Shown here one piece after another: positions 1 through 12,532 of a stretch of 64,000 bases of DNA. Source of the DNA: Dactylorhiza incarnata (taxonomy: Eukaryota > Streptophyta > Magnoliopsida > Asparagales > Orchidaceae); contig JAWHQI010000262.1 of assembly GCA_033032865.1 (NCBI GenBank), positions 372,001 through 436,000 of the forward strand, written 5' to 3'. The stretch's first letter is position 1, and the number at the start of each line of letters is the position of its first letter. The notes below the pieces were generated by a model. That model was not told the origin of the DNA. It saw only the letters and a list, made by a program, of their open reading frames with translations, and ran no database searches. A program made the translations under genes and the position numbers.

Positions 1-109
1 TCCCCTTCAAGCCTAAGGCCAAGTGATCTCTTCAGGCTTCCTAGGGTTTTGTCATGACCTAGTCATGACAAAACCACTCTAGGGGTCTAGTTGTTTGGGG
101 GATGTTACA
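1..109 (-). repeat. 3' LTR tip of gypsy element G1
   Basis: On the minus strand an LTR begins at position 109 with TGTAACATCCCCC, directly after a coding-like tail and an AT-rich stretch, and runs off the left edge. Positions 1-60 match 14221-14280 with three mismatches, so the two segments are the same part of an LTR pair. This places the window start inside the 3' LTR of a minus-strand Ty3/gypsy element whose 5' LTR is at 9133-14280. Confidence 0.8.
45..75. repeat. Inverted repeat near the LTR tip
   Basis: Two perfect 13-bp arms (45-57 and 63-75) flank the 5-bp centre CCTAG. In the other LTR copy the homology stops at the centre of this same palindrome (14280). Confidence 0.85.
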
Positions 110-119
110 AATCCCAATA

Positions 120-1210
120 AACAAAAAAAATAATTTCGTCCTCAAAATTCAGGCTAGGCTCGCGGGATTTTCACCGAGAGTGACTGAACGTAACATCCCC
201 TAAGAAATGAAGTTATTTCTCACTTGAAGAGCACCGACTATCTATGCCACACCAGTTCTAGTGGCTCTCAGGTGAATCAATCGCGGAGGCTACCGGGCCA
301 TCTATAGTAGAAATTTGCTGCTCCGGTAGTAGAGCTCTCCTAAAGGTGGAGACATGGAAGACGTCGTGCAATCCCGCTAACTCCGGTGGCAACTCCAGTC
401 TATATCCAACAGGCTGATCCACTGTAGGATCCTATAGAGCCCCATCTATCTCAGACTGAGCTTCTTCCGCATTAATACATCAGACGTATCTTCCGGAATA
501 CCCGGTCTCCAACCTGGAACTCTACTTGACGATACCATGCATCATAATACCTGACCTGGCAGCTTTGGTCCCCAACATCCTAACTCAAATAAGGTGCACC
601 TGGGTATCTCTGTCCTCCATAAATTCCAAGCCGAGTGCCTTGGGATCCTCATCCTGGATCCAAGATAGTGGAGTCCTGCGCCTCCGTCCCTCTGAGGGTG
701 GAAAGCATGTGCTGACGTCAACCAAGAGCCCAGATAAGCCTGGACTGATCTTCACTTTTTGGACGTACACCGTCCATCCTGATTCGACACGATCGCCCTG
801 GTCACACTATGATAATAGAGAAACTGCTCAACAAATCCCACCAAACACCAATGGGAGCGTCCTTCCAGCCCGGGGTGACCCTAGCTACCTTGGTTAGTTT
901 TTCCTCGATGTTCCAAATGAACTTGTGCCCGGAGTGGGGATGTGGTAACCTGTGTATTAAATCCATAATTATGTCCTCAAACTCCACTCTAACATGGGTA
1001 GTGACTGTGGTAGTTCTCCAAAGACTCTTGCACTTGGCCTTCACCGTGCATCACAAAACTTATGACGTCTTTCTTCATTCCGAGGACATACGTGTTCCGG
1101 AATACACCATTTTTCCGGTGACTAAAGCTCTTGTTAATATGGGTAGACAATGCTTCCATAATGTTTTCTCCGCATGTTTAGGTTCTTATTCCTTCAAGTA
1201 CGTCCGAGTG
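120..1210 (-). pseudogene. Ty3/gypsy integrase remnant of G1
   Basis: Decayed 3' end of a chromovirus-type pol, read on the minus strand across several frames. From upstream to downstream I see a zinc-binding-region remnant (about 1040-1130), the integrase core start with FEDIIMDLIHRLP (about 940-985), a decayed second-aspartate segment (about 770-790; SNQDGR in place of the usual SDRDPR), AFHPQRDG (about 690-715), and a C-terminal domain with VEFQVGDRVF (about 500-530) and LHDVFHVS (about 355-380). Many stops and frameshifts make it non-coding. RT, RNase H, protease and gag are not recognisable in the rest of G1. A product from this locus is not expected. Confidence 0.75.
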
Positions 1211-2222
1211 ATTACTTTCGGATGGTGCAAAGTATGATAAACTTAGATCGTTCTTATCATAGTAAACTCAAACACTATATTTTAATTCCAATAAGTCATC
1301 GTCTAAGATCTCGGGTTATTCATCGTCAAAGCTCCCAAGGTATAAGGGTTATTATTGTAGTTAAAATTTTCTACCATGACAGGGCGTGATTTTTAACAAT
1401 TCATGAGTTAACTACTTCTGAATGCCCCAAACTACCAGAACATTCAAATATAACTAAAGCTTGCACGACCTATTTCAGTTCCCAACTTTCAGAAAGACAT
1501 CCGCATCCCTAAGTGACTAAACCTAGCAACTTTACATTTCTAATGCTTCAACAAAGGTCAAGTCGTTGCTCGATCTACGATGTCCTTTCATTGTCCTGGT
1601 AATAGTTCTGATCATCATTCCAGACCTACTGTTACACCATCTCATCTTTGCCTGCGTAACGTTGAATAAGATCGACCTCAAAATCACTATGTTTACGATG
1701 CAACTTCATCTAAAGTAGATCCAAAGGAAACCCAAGTCATTAACTAATTTATACAATAAACAAAAGGTCAGTCCCAATAAACAAAAGATAAGCCCCAATA
1801 AACAAAAGATAAGCCACTATCTATTTTGGGCTGAGTATCTTCAATATCACCAAGTTATATTCGTCCCAAGTTTGCAAAACAATTCTTAGGGCACACAACC
1901 TTAGACGTGGGGTTCAATCTTGAGGCTCATTGGTATACTCCATATTTTAGACTCTTCAAGGTCCCCTTTACGACAACCTTATCAGGGTCAACTTGTGTCC
2001 CAATCCCAAACGGGTCTCTTCTGAACTTGAATTCTTATCTGACCCTCGGTATTTGTCGTGGTGGTTGTCTCAATATAATCATGTCACCGATACGAAGGCT
2101 CAGTCTATGAGTCCCCTAGCTTCTGGTTATGTGTCAATCTCTCTTTCTCTAGCCTCTTTGGGGTATCCTCGTACCTTCACCAAAGTTATACCTACGGTCT
2201 ATTTCAGACTAGGGCATGGTAT
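1211..2222 (-). other. Degenerate interior of G1
   Basis: About 1 kb with short open frames only and no domain I can recognise on either strand. By position it should correspond to the RT/RNase H part of G1, but it is either too decayed or replaced. It contains a three-copy 21-bp tandem repeat and ends at the Copia-1 insertion site. Confidence 0.5.
1754..1816. repeat. 21-bp tandem repeat, three units
   Basis: Units start at 1754, 1775 and 1796 and share CAATAAACAAAAG followed by a variable tail. The same CCCAATAAACAAAA word occurs at 114-127, just inside the G1 3' LTR boundary. Confidence 0.85.
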
Positions 2223-3427
2223 TGTTAAAAAACTTGAGGTCCGGAAATGAAGTGAAATAATACGCGAAACACACTTCACAAAACCTTTCAAAAGTGTAGC
2301 ACAACAGAGATAATGAGAAGAACGAATAGTACTTGGTATTGAATATCTCTTTACAATGCGAGGTATACATGGTGAGATATGATTCATAAGAATCACGGAG
2401 GAGAGAAGCACAAAAACACAAGTGTAAAACAAGCCGCAGCGACCTGACACTTGAGACTGCCAGACCACGAGAACAGACAAGTCGGACGGAAGCTGTTGAG
2501 ACCGCATGAACAGAGTACAAACCGCACCTGTCAAACCGCAACCCCAGACCGCCAACTCGCTGCTTATTTCTCTGCTGAAATCAACTAGTTCGCACTTCTT
2601 GATTGCCGAGACCGCACGGTCTTGATCAAAGAAGAACCCGCGAACACCGAACAAGAACTGCTTCCTGTGACAGACCGCAACTCAAGACCGCCTGACCACT
2701 TAAGGCCTCCTGATCAACTGAGTCCGTTGCACAGACCGCGAACACCTAAACACAGTCCGCCCGGACTAGTTTATTCAAAGCTAGAAGAAAGGAGACAAGT
2801 TGACCGCGAGCTGCAAGCCGCTAACCTGCGAACACAGAAACTGGTCAGACAATAATATCAGACCGCGCGACCTCAAAATGAGACCGGCACAATCAAGCCA
2901 ACTTTGAGTTCTTGCAGTTCTCATTAATAATGACGGGCCCTGCATCCCTATTTATAGGCGGGTAGACGGATGTCGTAACCGCACAACCGGGATACAATAA
3001 CCGCCCATCAGATCGCGAGCGGCCTCGCAAAGACGACCGCCCGAGCTCGGCATAGATCACAGCTCCTTTATTAAACCTTGCGGTTAGAACAAAACCGCCC
3101 GGTCCCCGCGGTCTCCGAAAATAGACCGCTCGGTCATATTGCAAAGCAAGAAAACTGCTTCAGTAACCAGACCGATAAGAATAGACGTCAGACCGCCCGG
3201 TCTCTGCAAGAAGGCAAACCAAGAACATCTGGCTGACTTAGGACAAGTCGCTATACCAACCCGCGCATGTCGTCCGGACAGAAGAGGCAGTCACTAAGAT
3301 CAGACCGCTCAGAACAACCCGTCTGAGACACAACCGGCCAGAAAACCAGCGCAGACCGCGCGGTCTCTGCGCTCTCCAATCTTCAGACCGCCCAGCTCAA
3401 CTACACTTCCACTTCAAAAATTTAAGA
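2223..3427 (-). repeat. 3' LTR of Copia-1
   Basis: Starts on the plus strand with TGTTAAAAAACTTGAGG and ends next to the PPT; the terminal TG on the sense strand has decayed to TC. It pairs with 7625-8829, the same length. It is rich in AGACCGC/GCGGTCT words, including a perfect 14-bp palindrome at 3353-3366, and has a TATA-like CTATAAATAG on the minus strand at 2948-2957. Confidence 0.93.
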
Positions 3428-3440
3428 CTCCCCCTTGAAG
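3428..3440 (-). other. Polypurine tract of Copia-1
   Basis: Minus strand reads CTTCAAGGGGGAG immediately upstream of the 3' LTR, the expected plus-strand primer site for reverse transcription. Confidence 0.9.
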
Positions 3441-3469
3441 TGGGAAGTAGAAGTCAGCCCAAGAAAACT

Positions 3470-4990
3470 TCACAACCGACCAAAAGGTCCCTTCGCCAGC
3501 GGCTTAGTGAATATGTCAGCAACGTTCTCCTTGCTCTGCACATGCTCCACAATTAGAGATCCCTCCAACACCTTCTCACGAATGAAATGGTGATGAATCT
3601 CTATGTGCTTCGTACGCGCGTGACAAACTAGATTGTTCACCAGTTTGAGAGCACTCTCGTTGTCACCACGTAGCAGAGTAGGACCTCCCCCCTCCCAATG
3701 AATGTCCTCCACAAGCCTCCTAAGCCTGATGGCTTCCTGAGCCGCCAAATACGAAGCTTTGTACTCTGCTTCAATGGTAGAGACAGATATAGAATCCTAC
3801 TTCTTGCTACACCATGATATAGTTGTAGAGCCCATCATAAATACGTATCCAGACGTCGATCTCCGATCATTCGAATCTCTTCCATAATCAACATCCATGT
3901 ACCCGTGCAAGCAAAATCTCGAATCTCTCCCATAGAAGAGACCCAAATCTGAGGTGGATTTGACATACTTCAATATACTCCTAGCCGCCACAAGATGAGG
4001 TTTCCGAGGCTCTGCCATAAACCGACTCACCCTGCCAACTACATAAGCAATATCTTGCCTCGTGATCATCAAATATATCAAGCTTCCGACAAAAGCCCGG
4101 AACACCAAAGGATTGGTAAGAACCTTCCCTTCATCTCGCTGAAGATGAACTCCAACCTCCAGTGGAGTAGAGCTGCTCTTCCCTCCTTCCATGCCGAATC
4201 TCTTCACGATTTGATCCGCATAGACCTTCTGGAAAACGAGCATACCGCTCTCTTTCCTCTCCACTTTGAGCCCAAGGAAGTGGTGGAGCTCGCCCAAATC
4301 CTTCATCTCAAATCTGATAGCTAGCTAAGCACGAAGCCTAGCTACCTCCATCTCAGAATTCCCCGTGACGATCATATCGTCAACGTACAGTAGCACCAAG
4401 ACCTGAAGCTCCCTCGTATTCTTTACAAATAAGTTCGAAACAAAATCAGAAGCAAAATATCCGCAGAACTGGAGGTATTCTGCGATCTTCCCATACCACG
4501 CCTGAGGCACTTTCTTCAAGACGTAAAGAGCCTTCTTGAGCTTACAAACATATCTTGGATGCTCTTCGGATACATACCCAGGTGGCTGATCCATGAAGAT
4601 ATCCTTGTCATTCTCGCCATATAAGAAAGTGTTCTTCACGTTGAGTTGCCAAATTTTCCACCCTTGGCAAGCTGCCAAAGCGATCACCACCCTGACCGAA
4701 GTCCTCTTGGCAACGAGGCTAAATGTTTCTTCATAATCCTCCCCATACTTCTGAGCGAAACCTCGAGCTACAAGGCGAGCCTTATACCGCTCAATACTTC
4801 CGTCAGCCTTCTTCTTCAGCTTGAAAACCCACTTGCAAGTCACCAGAGGAACTCCCTCAACCTTAGGCACCAAGTCCCAAGTCTCATTCTTCCTGAGGGC
4901 AGCCATCTCTTCATCCATGGCTCCTTCCCAGTCCTTGACTCCAACGGCGTTTTCATAACAAGATGGCTCTCACTCATCCAGGGAACCTGT
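3470..4990 (-). pseudogene. Copia-1 reverse transcriptase-RNase H
   Basis: RT begins near 4918 with the copia pattern ETWDLVPK and WVFKLKKKADGSIERYKARLV, and keeps the catalytic YVDD box near 4370 (LLYVDDMIVTG). RNase H follows with STSGYVFM, GDNESALKL and the C-terminal ADIFTKPL near 3500. A stop at about 4322 separates two RT parts and another at about 3797 breaks RNase H; the 4920-4990 linker is also interrupted. In an intact relative this region copies element RNA into DNA in virus-like particles. Here it is broken. Confidence 0.88.
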
Positions 4991-6638
4991 GAACAAACAT
5001 GAGACAAAGCTCACCAAGTTCCTACCCATATACTGATCAGGTGGAATAATGGTTCTCTTGGACCTCCTCAAAGCTTGACTCTGAACCACCTCTTCCACTA
5101 CAGCTTCTGAACTAGCTCTCCTCTCAGGTAAACATGGAGCCTCGCTCCCCCTGCTTCCAGAACTCGAAGCACCTGATCCTGAGATAGTAATACAAGGAGC
5201 ACCTGGAGAAACAAGTAACTCCACCAGAACTTCTCGTGCACCATCAACTGGTCCACCATCTACCCTGCTTCCTTGTAACTCAACAGAAGAGTTACCTTGG
5301 TATGATGTCAGCTCGTCGAATACCACATCCCTTAAGACCACATATCTCCGTGTCTCAGGATCCATGCATCTCCACCCTTTCTTCCGGTCATCGTAACCGA
5401 CGAAGACTAGCTTCTTTGCCTTAGCATCTAGCTTCGTTCGAAGGGCATCCGAAACATGCACATAACAGGTAGAACCAAACACTCGAAGGTGTTCACACTT
5501 GGCTTCTCCTTAAACATCAACTCATGATGAGTCTTCATGTTGATGGGGCTGAGATGCAGGAGTCTTCATGTTGATGGGGCTGAAAAGGCATCTGGTTGAT
5601 AACATAGGCCGCACAAGACATTCCCTCTGCCCCAAAAGGACTTTGGGATACTCGTGGCATGAAGCCAGCATTTGCAAGTCTCCGTTAGGTGACGGATCTT
5701 CCGCTCTGCAACTCTGTTTTGTTGTGGAGTGTGAGCACAAGAAAGCTCCCTTTGGATGTCATGCTTCCTGCAGAAGCTAAAGAACTCCTTGGAGGTGAAT
5801 TCCCCTCCATTGTCTATTCTAAACTTCTTCACCCACAGGTTTAGCCGACCTTCCACCAGCTCCTTGAACTCCACAAAACTTTTGAACGCCTCTGACTTCT
5901 CCTTCAAAAAATATACCCAAGTATATCTAGTGAAGTCATCAACCAAGATTAGCATATACCTGCTACCTACAAGACTGGCAGTGTTGGTAGGTCTAAATAG
6001 ATGCACTCCAATCTTTTACATCTGCTTTGTGATTTGTCAAATGGAAAGCACTGAGCTTTACCAAACTGACAACCTGCACAAACATGACTATCCCCAAAAG
6101 ATGACAAGCTAGACAGACCTTTCACCAGGCATCTACCCTCCATAGCTTTCAGCTTATCCATCCCAACATGCACAAGCCTTTCATGACAGATAGCATCGCT
6201 ATCGTTAGCCCCCATTTTATCAACATAAGAACTTGTTGAAAGAACAAACAAGTCCTTCATCCGTCTCCCAACATGAGTGACCTCAGCTTCCACCGCTGAA
6301 ACAGTACAGAGAAATTTCACTTATGTTGGACCAAACAGAATGTGATAGCCAGCGTCCACCACATTGGTCACCGAGAAGAGGTTCTTTTTCATCCCCAGAA
6401 CATGATAGACACTCTTCAACGTAAGAGTACCTCTATCATCGTTCAATGAAACCACACCCTCCTTCTCAACTGCAGGAATAGTATCGTCAGCCGTAATGAT
6501 AGCGTCATTACCTGTGTATGTCTGCAACGAGGAGAACTTTGACTCATTCCCGGTGAGGTGATGTCCACACCCAAAGTCAACAATCCAATCATCCTGATAG
6601 TTGATGGAATTCATGGCCCGAACACATGTGCCCATCAT
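4970..6638 (-). pseudogene. Copia-1 protease-integrase
   Basis: The protease region (about 6321-6638) has VDFGCGHHLTG near 6560-6590; the usual D-S/T-G catalytic triplet is DFG here, whereas Copia-3 keeps DSG. Integrase follows with the zinc-binding half (HVGMDKLKAM, CAGCQFGK) at 6050-6200 and the core at 5566-6006 (ILVDDFTRYTWVYFLKEKSE, RIDNGGEFTS, QQNRVAERK). The C-terminal part is at 4970-5482. Stops, a frameshift near 6000 and a small tandem duplication around 5529-5583 (a 24-bp block repeated 31 bp apart) break it. Confidence 0.88.
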
Positions 6639-6639
6639 G

Positions 6640-7532
6640 AATGCTCCTCCACCACCCCAACTATCTTCAGAATTGGAACCAGCCTCCTCCTTCCCTGCAG
6701 CATGCCCCGGCAGAAGATTGACCTAGCAGTACCTCTTGAATTGACCAAGCTTATTGCACCTAAAGCATCTAGGTCCTTCCTGCTTCTTCCCATCATGCTT
6801 AGGAGCATAGCTCCTCTCTTGCTGATATTAAGTAGACGGACCATCATCTCCAGATGTCTTCTTCTTCTTTTTGTCCCATCTCGTCTTCTTGCCAGAGAAG
6901 AGAACCTCGCCTTCTCCCCCAGAGACCGACATCCCAGCCATTCGCTTTGCCAAACTTTCATGCGAAGCAAGTAAGTTCTCCAGCTCCAGCAACGAAGGCT
7001 GATTGGCCCATCCTTGAACAGAAGTAACAAAGGCAACATACTCCCTCCGCAAGACACGAATTATATGCCTCTTTATCTTAGCTTCTGAGATAGGCTCATC
7101 CGGGTCCAAAGCCGATATTTATGCGCAGAGGTTCTTCATCTTCAAGAAGAACATAGAAATGGATAAATCTCCCTGAGTTGTTTTCGCCAACTCATTTTCC
7201 AAGAACTGTAGCCTCACTACATTCTTCTTATTGAACAAGCCATCCAAGGCTGTCCAAATCTCAGCAGCTGATCTGCATCCAATGATGTGATCAATCAACT
7301 CTGGAATGATAGCCCTCTTGAGAGTGAACTCTGCCATAGCATTCGTTCTTCTCCAAGCCTTCACGAGCTCAGCATTCCCATCAGCAGGAACCACAGCTTG
7401 TCTAGCTTCTCCTCCAACAACTTCCCACAAGTCCTCGCCTAGAAGATAGCTCTCCATGCAAGACTTCCACTTCTTGAAGTTAGTCTGCATAAGGAGCTCA
7501 ATACGGAGACCTCTAGCATATCCTCCTTCCAT
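6640..7532 (-). pseudogene. Copia-1 gag
   Basis: Capsid-type gag starting at 7532 with MEGGYARG, then TNFKKWKSCMESYLLG, typical of copia gag. A stop near 7118 separates the first 137 codons from the next part. The nucleocapsid knuckle near 6730-6775 reads CFRCNKLGQFKRYC: the zinc-binding histidine is replaced by Q. Gag would normally pack element RNA. This copy lacks an intact frame and an intact zinc finger. Confidence 0.87.
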
Positions 7533-7612
7533 TGCTATCCCACTGATTGCTAACCACTTGAGAAATTTGAGAGAAGTATCAGCACTATCAGCTTCACAAC
7601 CTCAGCAACCTC

Positions 7613-7624
7613 GCTCTGATACCA
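7613..7624 (-). other. Primer binding site of Copia-1
   Basis: Minus strand TGGTATCAGAGC directly abuts the 5' LTR end, matching the 3' end of plant initiator Met-tRNA, the usual minus-strand primer of copia elements. Confidence 0.95.
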
Positions 7625-8829
7625 TGTTAAAAAACTTGAGGTCCGGAGATGAAGTGAAATAATACGCGGAACACACTTCACAAAACCTTTCAAAAGTGTA
7701 GCACAATAGTGACAATGAGAAGAACGAATAGTACTATGGTATTGAATATCTCTTTACAATGTGAGGTATACATGGCGAGACATGATTCATAAGAATCACA
7801 GAGGAGAGAAGCAAAAAAACACAAGTGTAAAAGAAGCCGCAACGACCTAACACTTGAGACCGCCAGACCGTGCGAACAGACAAGTCGGACAGAAGTCGCT
7901 GAGACCACGCGAACAGAGTACAAACCGCACCTGTCAGACCGCAACCCTAGACCGCCAACTCGCTACTTATTCCTCTGCTAAAAACAACCAGTTCACACTT
8001 CATCATCAGCCAGACCGCACGGTTTTGATCAAAGAAGAACCCACGAACACTGAACAAGAACTGCTTCCTGTGACAGACCGCAACTCAAGACCGCCTAGCC
8101 ACTTAAGACCGCCTGATCAACTGAGTCCATTGCACAGACCGCGAACACCTAAACATAGTTCGCCCGGACTGGTTTATTCAAAGCTGGAAGAAAGGAGACA
8201 AGCTGACCGCGAGCTGCAAGCCGCTAACCTGCGAACAAAGAAACCGGTCAGACAATAATCTCAGACAGCGCGACCTCAAAATGAGACCGGCACAATCAAG
8301 CCAACTTTGAGTTCTTACAGTTCTCGTTAATAATGACGGGCCCTGCATCCCTATTTATAGGCGTGTAGACAGATGTCGTCACCGCATAACCGGGATACAA
8401 TAACCTCCCATCAGATCGCGAGCGGTCTCTCAAAGCAGACCGCCCGAGCTCGGCATAGCTCGCAGCTCCTTTATTAAAACTTGCGGTTAGAACCAAACCG
8501 CCTGGTCACCGCCGTCTTCAAAAACAGACCGCCCGGTCTTATTGCAAAGCAAGAAAACACTTTCAGTAACCAGACCGACAAGAAAAGTCGTCAGACCGCC
8601 CAGTCACTACAAGAAGGCAGACCAAGAATATCTGGCCGACTTAGGACAAGTTGCCAGACCAACCAGCTCAAGTCGCCCGAACAGAAGAGGTGATCTCTCA
8701 AATCAGACCGCTCAGAACAACCTGTCTGAGACACAACTGGCCAGAAAACCAGCGCAGACCGCGCGGTCTCTGTGGTCTCCAATCTTCAGACCGCCCTCTC
8801 AACTTCACTTCCACTTCCAAAATTTAACA
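7625..8829 (-). repeat. 5' LTR of Copia-1
   Basis: Sense strand runs from TGTTAAATTTT (8829) to TTTTTTAACA (7625). It is highly similar over its length to 2223-3427. The AGACCGC/GCGGTCT word recurs through the U3 part (about 8360-8800), with a perfect 14-bp AGACCGCGCGGTCT palindrome at 8756-8769, and continues below the TATA box to about 7850. Confidence 0.93.
8351..8360 (-). promoter_or_regulatory. TATA box of the Copia-1 5' LTR
   Basis: Minus strand CTATAAATAG followed by GGATGCAGGG. The same box is at 2948-2957 in the 3' LTR and at 54661-54670 and 59906-59915 in Copia-3. The palindrome-rich U3 lies just upstream. Confidence 0.75.
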
Positions 8830-9132
8830 TGTATAAATTGTCATGGTAAGTCATGTGTCCTAGCGGGGTTGAGTATAACTCATTGACTAAAGGTCTATCT
8901 AAAGAGATCTTTGTAGCCAGAGGTATTCCCTGCTGGGGGAAAGATTCGTCGAAGGCTACAAAAGAAAACTTGCCAAAAGATTCTGTTAAAAGTGGACTTT
9001 TTCATGTGGTTTCCCCATATGGGCACAACATTGGTTCCACTGCTTAGTTTGTCCTCAAACTAAACTCACGCGGTGTGGCCCAGGGTTTGTGGACTTCTTT
9101 TCTCCGGATTGAGGTTTCCTCTGATACCACTT
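8830..9132 (-). other. G1 leader with primer binding site
   Basis: Remnant of the G1 interior between the Copia-1 insertion and the G1 5' LTR. A PBS (minus strand TGGTATCAGAGG, 9118-9129) lies three bases from the LTR end at 9133. No domain is recognisable on either strand. Together with 110-2222 only about 2.4 kb of G1 interior is left, so gag and most of pol are lost. Confidence 0.7.
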
Positions 9133-12100
9133 TGTAAGACCCCATTTTTTTTTTCAAAAACCAGGGTCTTATGCCCAGAACCGCTGCTTTGTGGTGACAC
9201 CATCACACGGGAAGGTCGCCACTACAAAGCGCTGATCCTGCCGGACATATCGATCACAAAAGAAGAAATATATAAACAAACAATAGAAGTTCAAGTCCAC
9301 AAATCACATGCTATATATAATAAATGTCCACATGATATAACTGAAATAACAAGGGTTACAATAATAAAGGGCGCATGCCCTGTACATCATGTCCTCACTA
9401 CAAGATCACACACGGAAGCTAAGTACTAATCACTCACTCACCCTGAAACTTGTGCTCCTGTACTAGACTGGCCCGCCTCTGTCTGCACCAGCCTCTGTTG
9501 CTGCTGCGTCTCCTCGGTCCCCTAAAATGATATGGTCCACTGACCGTTAGTCAAAAAGACTAAGCCTTACGTTCCCCACCCCACCCCCAATGGCTCCTAG
9601 GCACCGTGTGGGAGGATGAAGCGGAGGACAGCAAGGGGTATAAAACAAAGCAGATGACGACATATTTTGTCTACAGGAAATGTCTACAACTACACATGTG
9701 TATATAGATAATTGAAGGACTAAAAGAGCATAGTAAGAGCAAGTAAAGAATAAGTAAAGGAAGTATATAAAAACATGTATATAATAGAAAAGTAACCATT
9801 GATTTATAGGAATGCCCATACAAACCTGTAGACCAAGGGATCGTTTAGCAAGGCCTATCGTATAAAGAGTCCCATAACCAATTTATACGATATGGGTAGG
9901 GGTTGAAAGGCAATGTTTATGCTATGACATGCAAGGTATGCAGTTTATGCTATGTTCATACAAGTGCAACTCACACACTTCGACTCTATGCGCACAGACC
10001 TTTAGTTCCCCCTTTTTGGAGCTAGCAAGACTCCCAGGATACTCCCGTAGTGGCAAATGAAAGCGGTTGGTTGGGCCTAGCCCACCTATAGGTTGGTATT
10101 CACACTACCTAACCTAGACCTATCATACGCCTCAACACAAAACCGCGGAGCATCTGCGTACTCTTACTGGCTGGACCACCATACTTTTATGGCTAAGTGC
10201 AAATTCCACACTTGCTGAGTCAACGTATTGACGTCGGTGTGAACGACCGTCCAATACCAAAGACCAACCACCTTTATGCACATGAAAACATGTTCTACTA
10301 TATCCCGATTCATAACATTCCCCGGGCTAACCCGCCCGTCACTATAACCATTCGAGCCAACGGCTCGCCGGAATAACCCGTCCGTACCAACAAGCATTAC
10401 TGAGTCACAAGCTCACCGGACTAACTAGTCCGCTGCTTCAACCACTGAGCCTACCGCTCATACAACCAAACCAACTAACCTCCCGTAACTACGGGGTGTG
10501 GGTGTGCGTATTATTAAGTTAATCTTGTACATCAACTTATCCCTACAATTTATGGTTAATCTTGGACTTCCCGAGGATTACCCTGTGAGGGGCTCGCTAC
10601 GGTACTAGGACCACAATGGGATGAAACCCCAAAGCTCCCTTTCTCAAGACACTTAGTGTTGTTGGTATCTACCCATAATATTACCCCTCCTAACAATTCA
10701 CTTGAATTACTCTACGTATTTTATGACCTTCTAAGGGGAAAGACGATCTTTCGTCGGTCTTGGACACCACCTTACCCTTAACTCTCCAAGCACACTCTCA
10801 TCTCATAGACTCCTTTCCGTGACCTTCGATCTCTTCAACCTGACCATGTGCACCAACTACATGCCACTTCCACTTGGTAGGCCCCTAAATACCCAAGTTT
10901 CACATTTTTACTATACGCAGACCAAACTAACTATATGAAGCTTGTAAGTAGAGGTACTCCAAATATTCATCCAACTGACTCAAGATATTTACTGGAGGAC
11001 TACCATGGTATTTTAAGACTAAATCCAGAGAATCATATTTTCCTCAACATTTTAGCATTTATTTAAATTTCTCCAATATTTGCCAAGTATGAATATGAAC
11101 ATGAAGTGTAAGGTATTATTATGATATGGCTTCCATAAAATTAAGATAAATCTATCATGCCAAAATAACAGTAAGTACAGAGTGTCACAATTTTACAATC
11201 AGGAATTGTCCTCTAATTATAATATTTAGCATTTATCCAAATTTGGAGGTTAATAAAGGAACCATCAAAATTACTTATGCCAAAATTAGGGAAAAATTAC
11301 CAGACCTCTATTGTGTCCAGAAAAGCTTAATTACAGAGTTTCCTAATTAATGGGAATCATTTCCTCACTGAAATAATTAATCCAAGAAATTCCTAATTAA
11401 CACATGTTGTGAAGTATCCTACTGATAACAACCACTAAAATTATATAAAAATTCACAGAGCTTCCTAGTGCCATGAAATGTCATATCACCAAGTTGCACA
11501 TTTTTCCAAGGAGTTTTGGACCCTTAATTATATTTCATAAGATTGAGAGAAAATAGGTGCCTTGAGGATGAAGTACTAGTTAAATCGTAAAATAAATTAT
11601 ACAAAAATTACTAGGGGTCTAAAATATGATTAAAAACACACCACCAAGATTTCATCTTCATCCAAGACCATTTGTGCATGTAAATATCTCTTAAAAGAAC
11701 TTTACCTAAAGGGGTTATGACCTAATTTAGGGGGAATAATTTCTCCTAAAATTCTCTCAAAATTCCTTAGGGCATAATTACATCCCATGAACACATCTCC
11801 TAGGTTCCATGGACATTCTATAGCTTTTAACCACATATCCTTCACAAGCTCTATATGTACCCCAAGGGGTAAAACTAGGGTTCTTGGGCATATCCACCTC
11901 TACACCACCCCATCTTACTCATGAAGGTGTTTTAGGTGATCCTAAACCAGTGGCCAAGGTTTCAACTCATGGTGATGAGTTTTGACCACCCTACCCCAAG
12001 ATAAACACCATGCCCTAACTTTGACCCAACTTTACCTAACTTGGGTTGACAAATTACTCAACCAAATCAGTCCCAATTGGGCTGAGATTTTTACCAAGGT

Positions 12101-12532
12101 CATACAATAACCCCATGCAGCACCTACCAAAATTTGGAGGGCATTGGAGGTCATTTGACCCACTAAATAATTAATACTTGATTTATGAAATTATTACAAA
12201 TACCTTAGAACAAGGTTCTCCTAAAATTCCCATCTTTGGGTATGATGTGTGGGTTGGTGTAAATAGCCTAGGTTTCAATTTTCAAGTCAATCCCATAACT
12301 CAATCAAAAGTTATTCAAGAAATGGTGGTTGTCCTACACTAGGGACTAGTCCCACCAAAATGGACCTAAAGGGAGATACAGAACTCCTTTTGGGGTGAAA
12401 TTAATTTTAACATAATGTAGACTCCAAGGGCCACAACTTTGGTGTTGACCACCTTTTCATTTGAGTGGTTCTAGTATTTTTAATAATTAAAATGAAATTT
12501 TGCAGGAAGTATGACAAAATGCGTTGGAACAA

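Larger units (their letters stand above)
2223..8829 (-). mobile_element. Copia-1, full-length Ty1/copia element
   Basis: A 6.6-kb minus-strand element with two LTRs of about 1205 bp, a PBS, a PPT and one decayed gag-pol. It sits inside G1. The flanks read GGTAT (2218-2222) and TGTAT (8830-8834), a TSD with one mismatch. The element is of the same family as Copia-3 at 54330-60679, which lies in the opposite orientation. Stops and catalytic losses in gag, protease and RNase H mean it cannot make its own proteins. Confidence 0.93.

Noticed and set aside
526..1389. Plus-strand ORFs of 71-142 codons
   Set aside because: Recognisable integrase motifs are on the opposite strand; these are shadows.
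8853..9047. Small plus-strand ORF with LTKGLSKE resembling a copia RNase H end
   Set aside because: It lies between the G1 primer site and the Copia-1 insertion, the match is only about eight residues and no upstream RNase H exists; likely chance.
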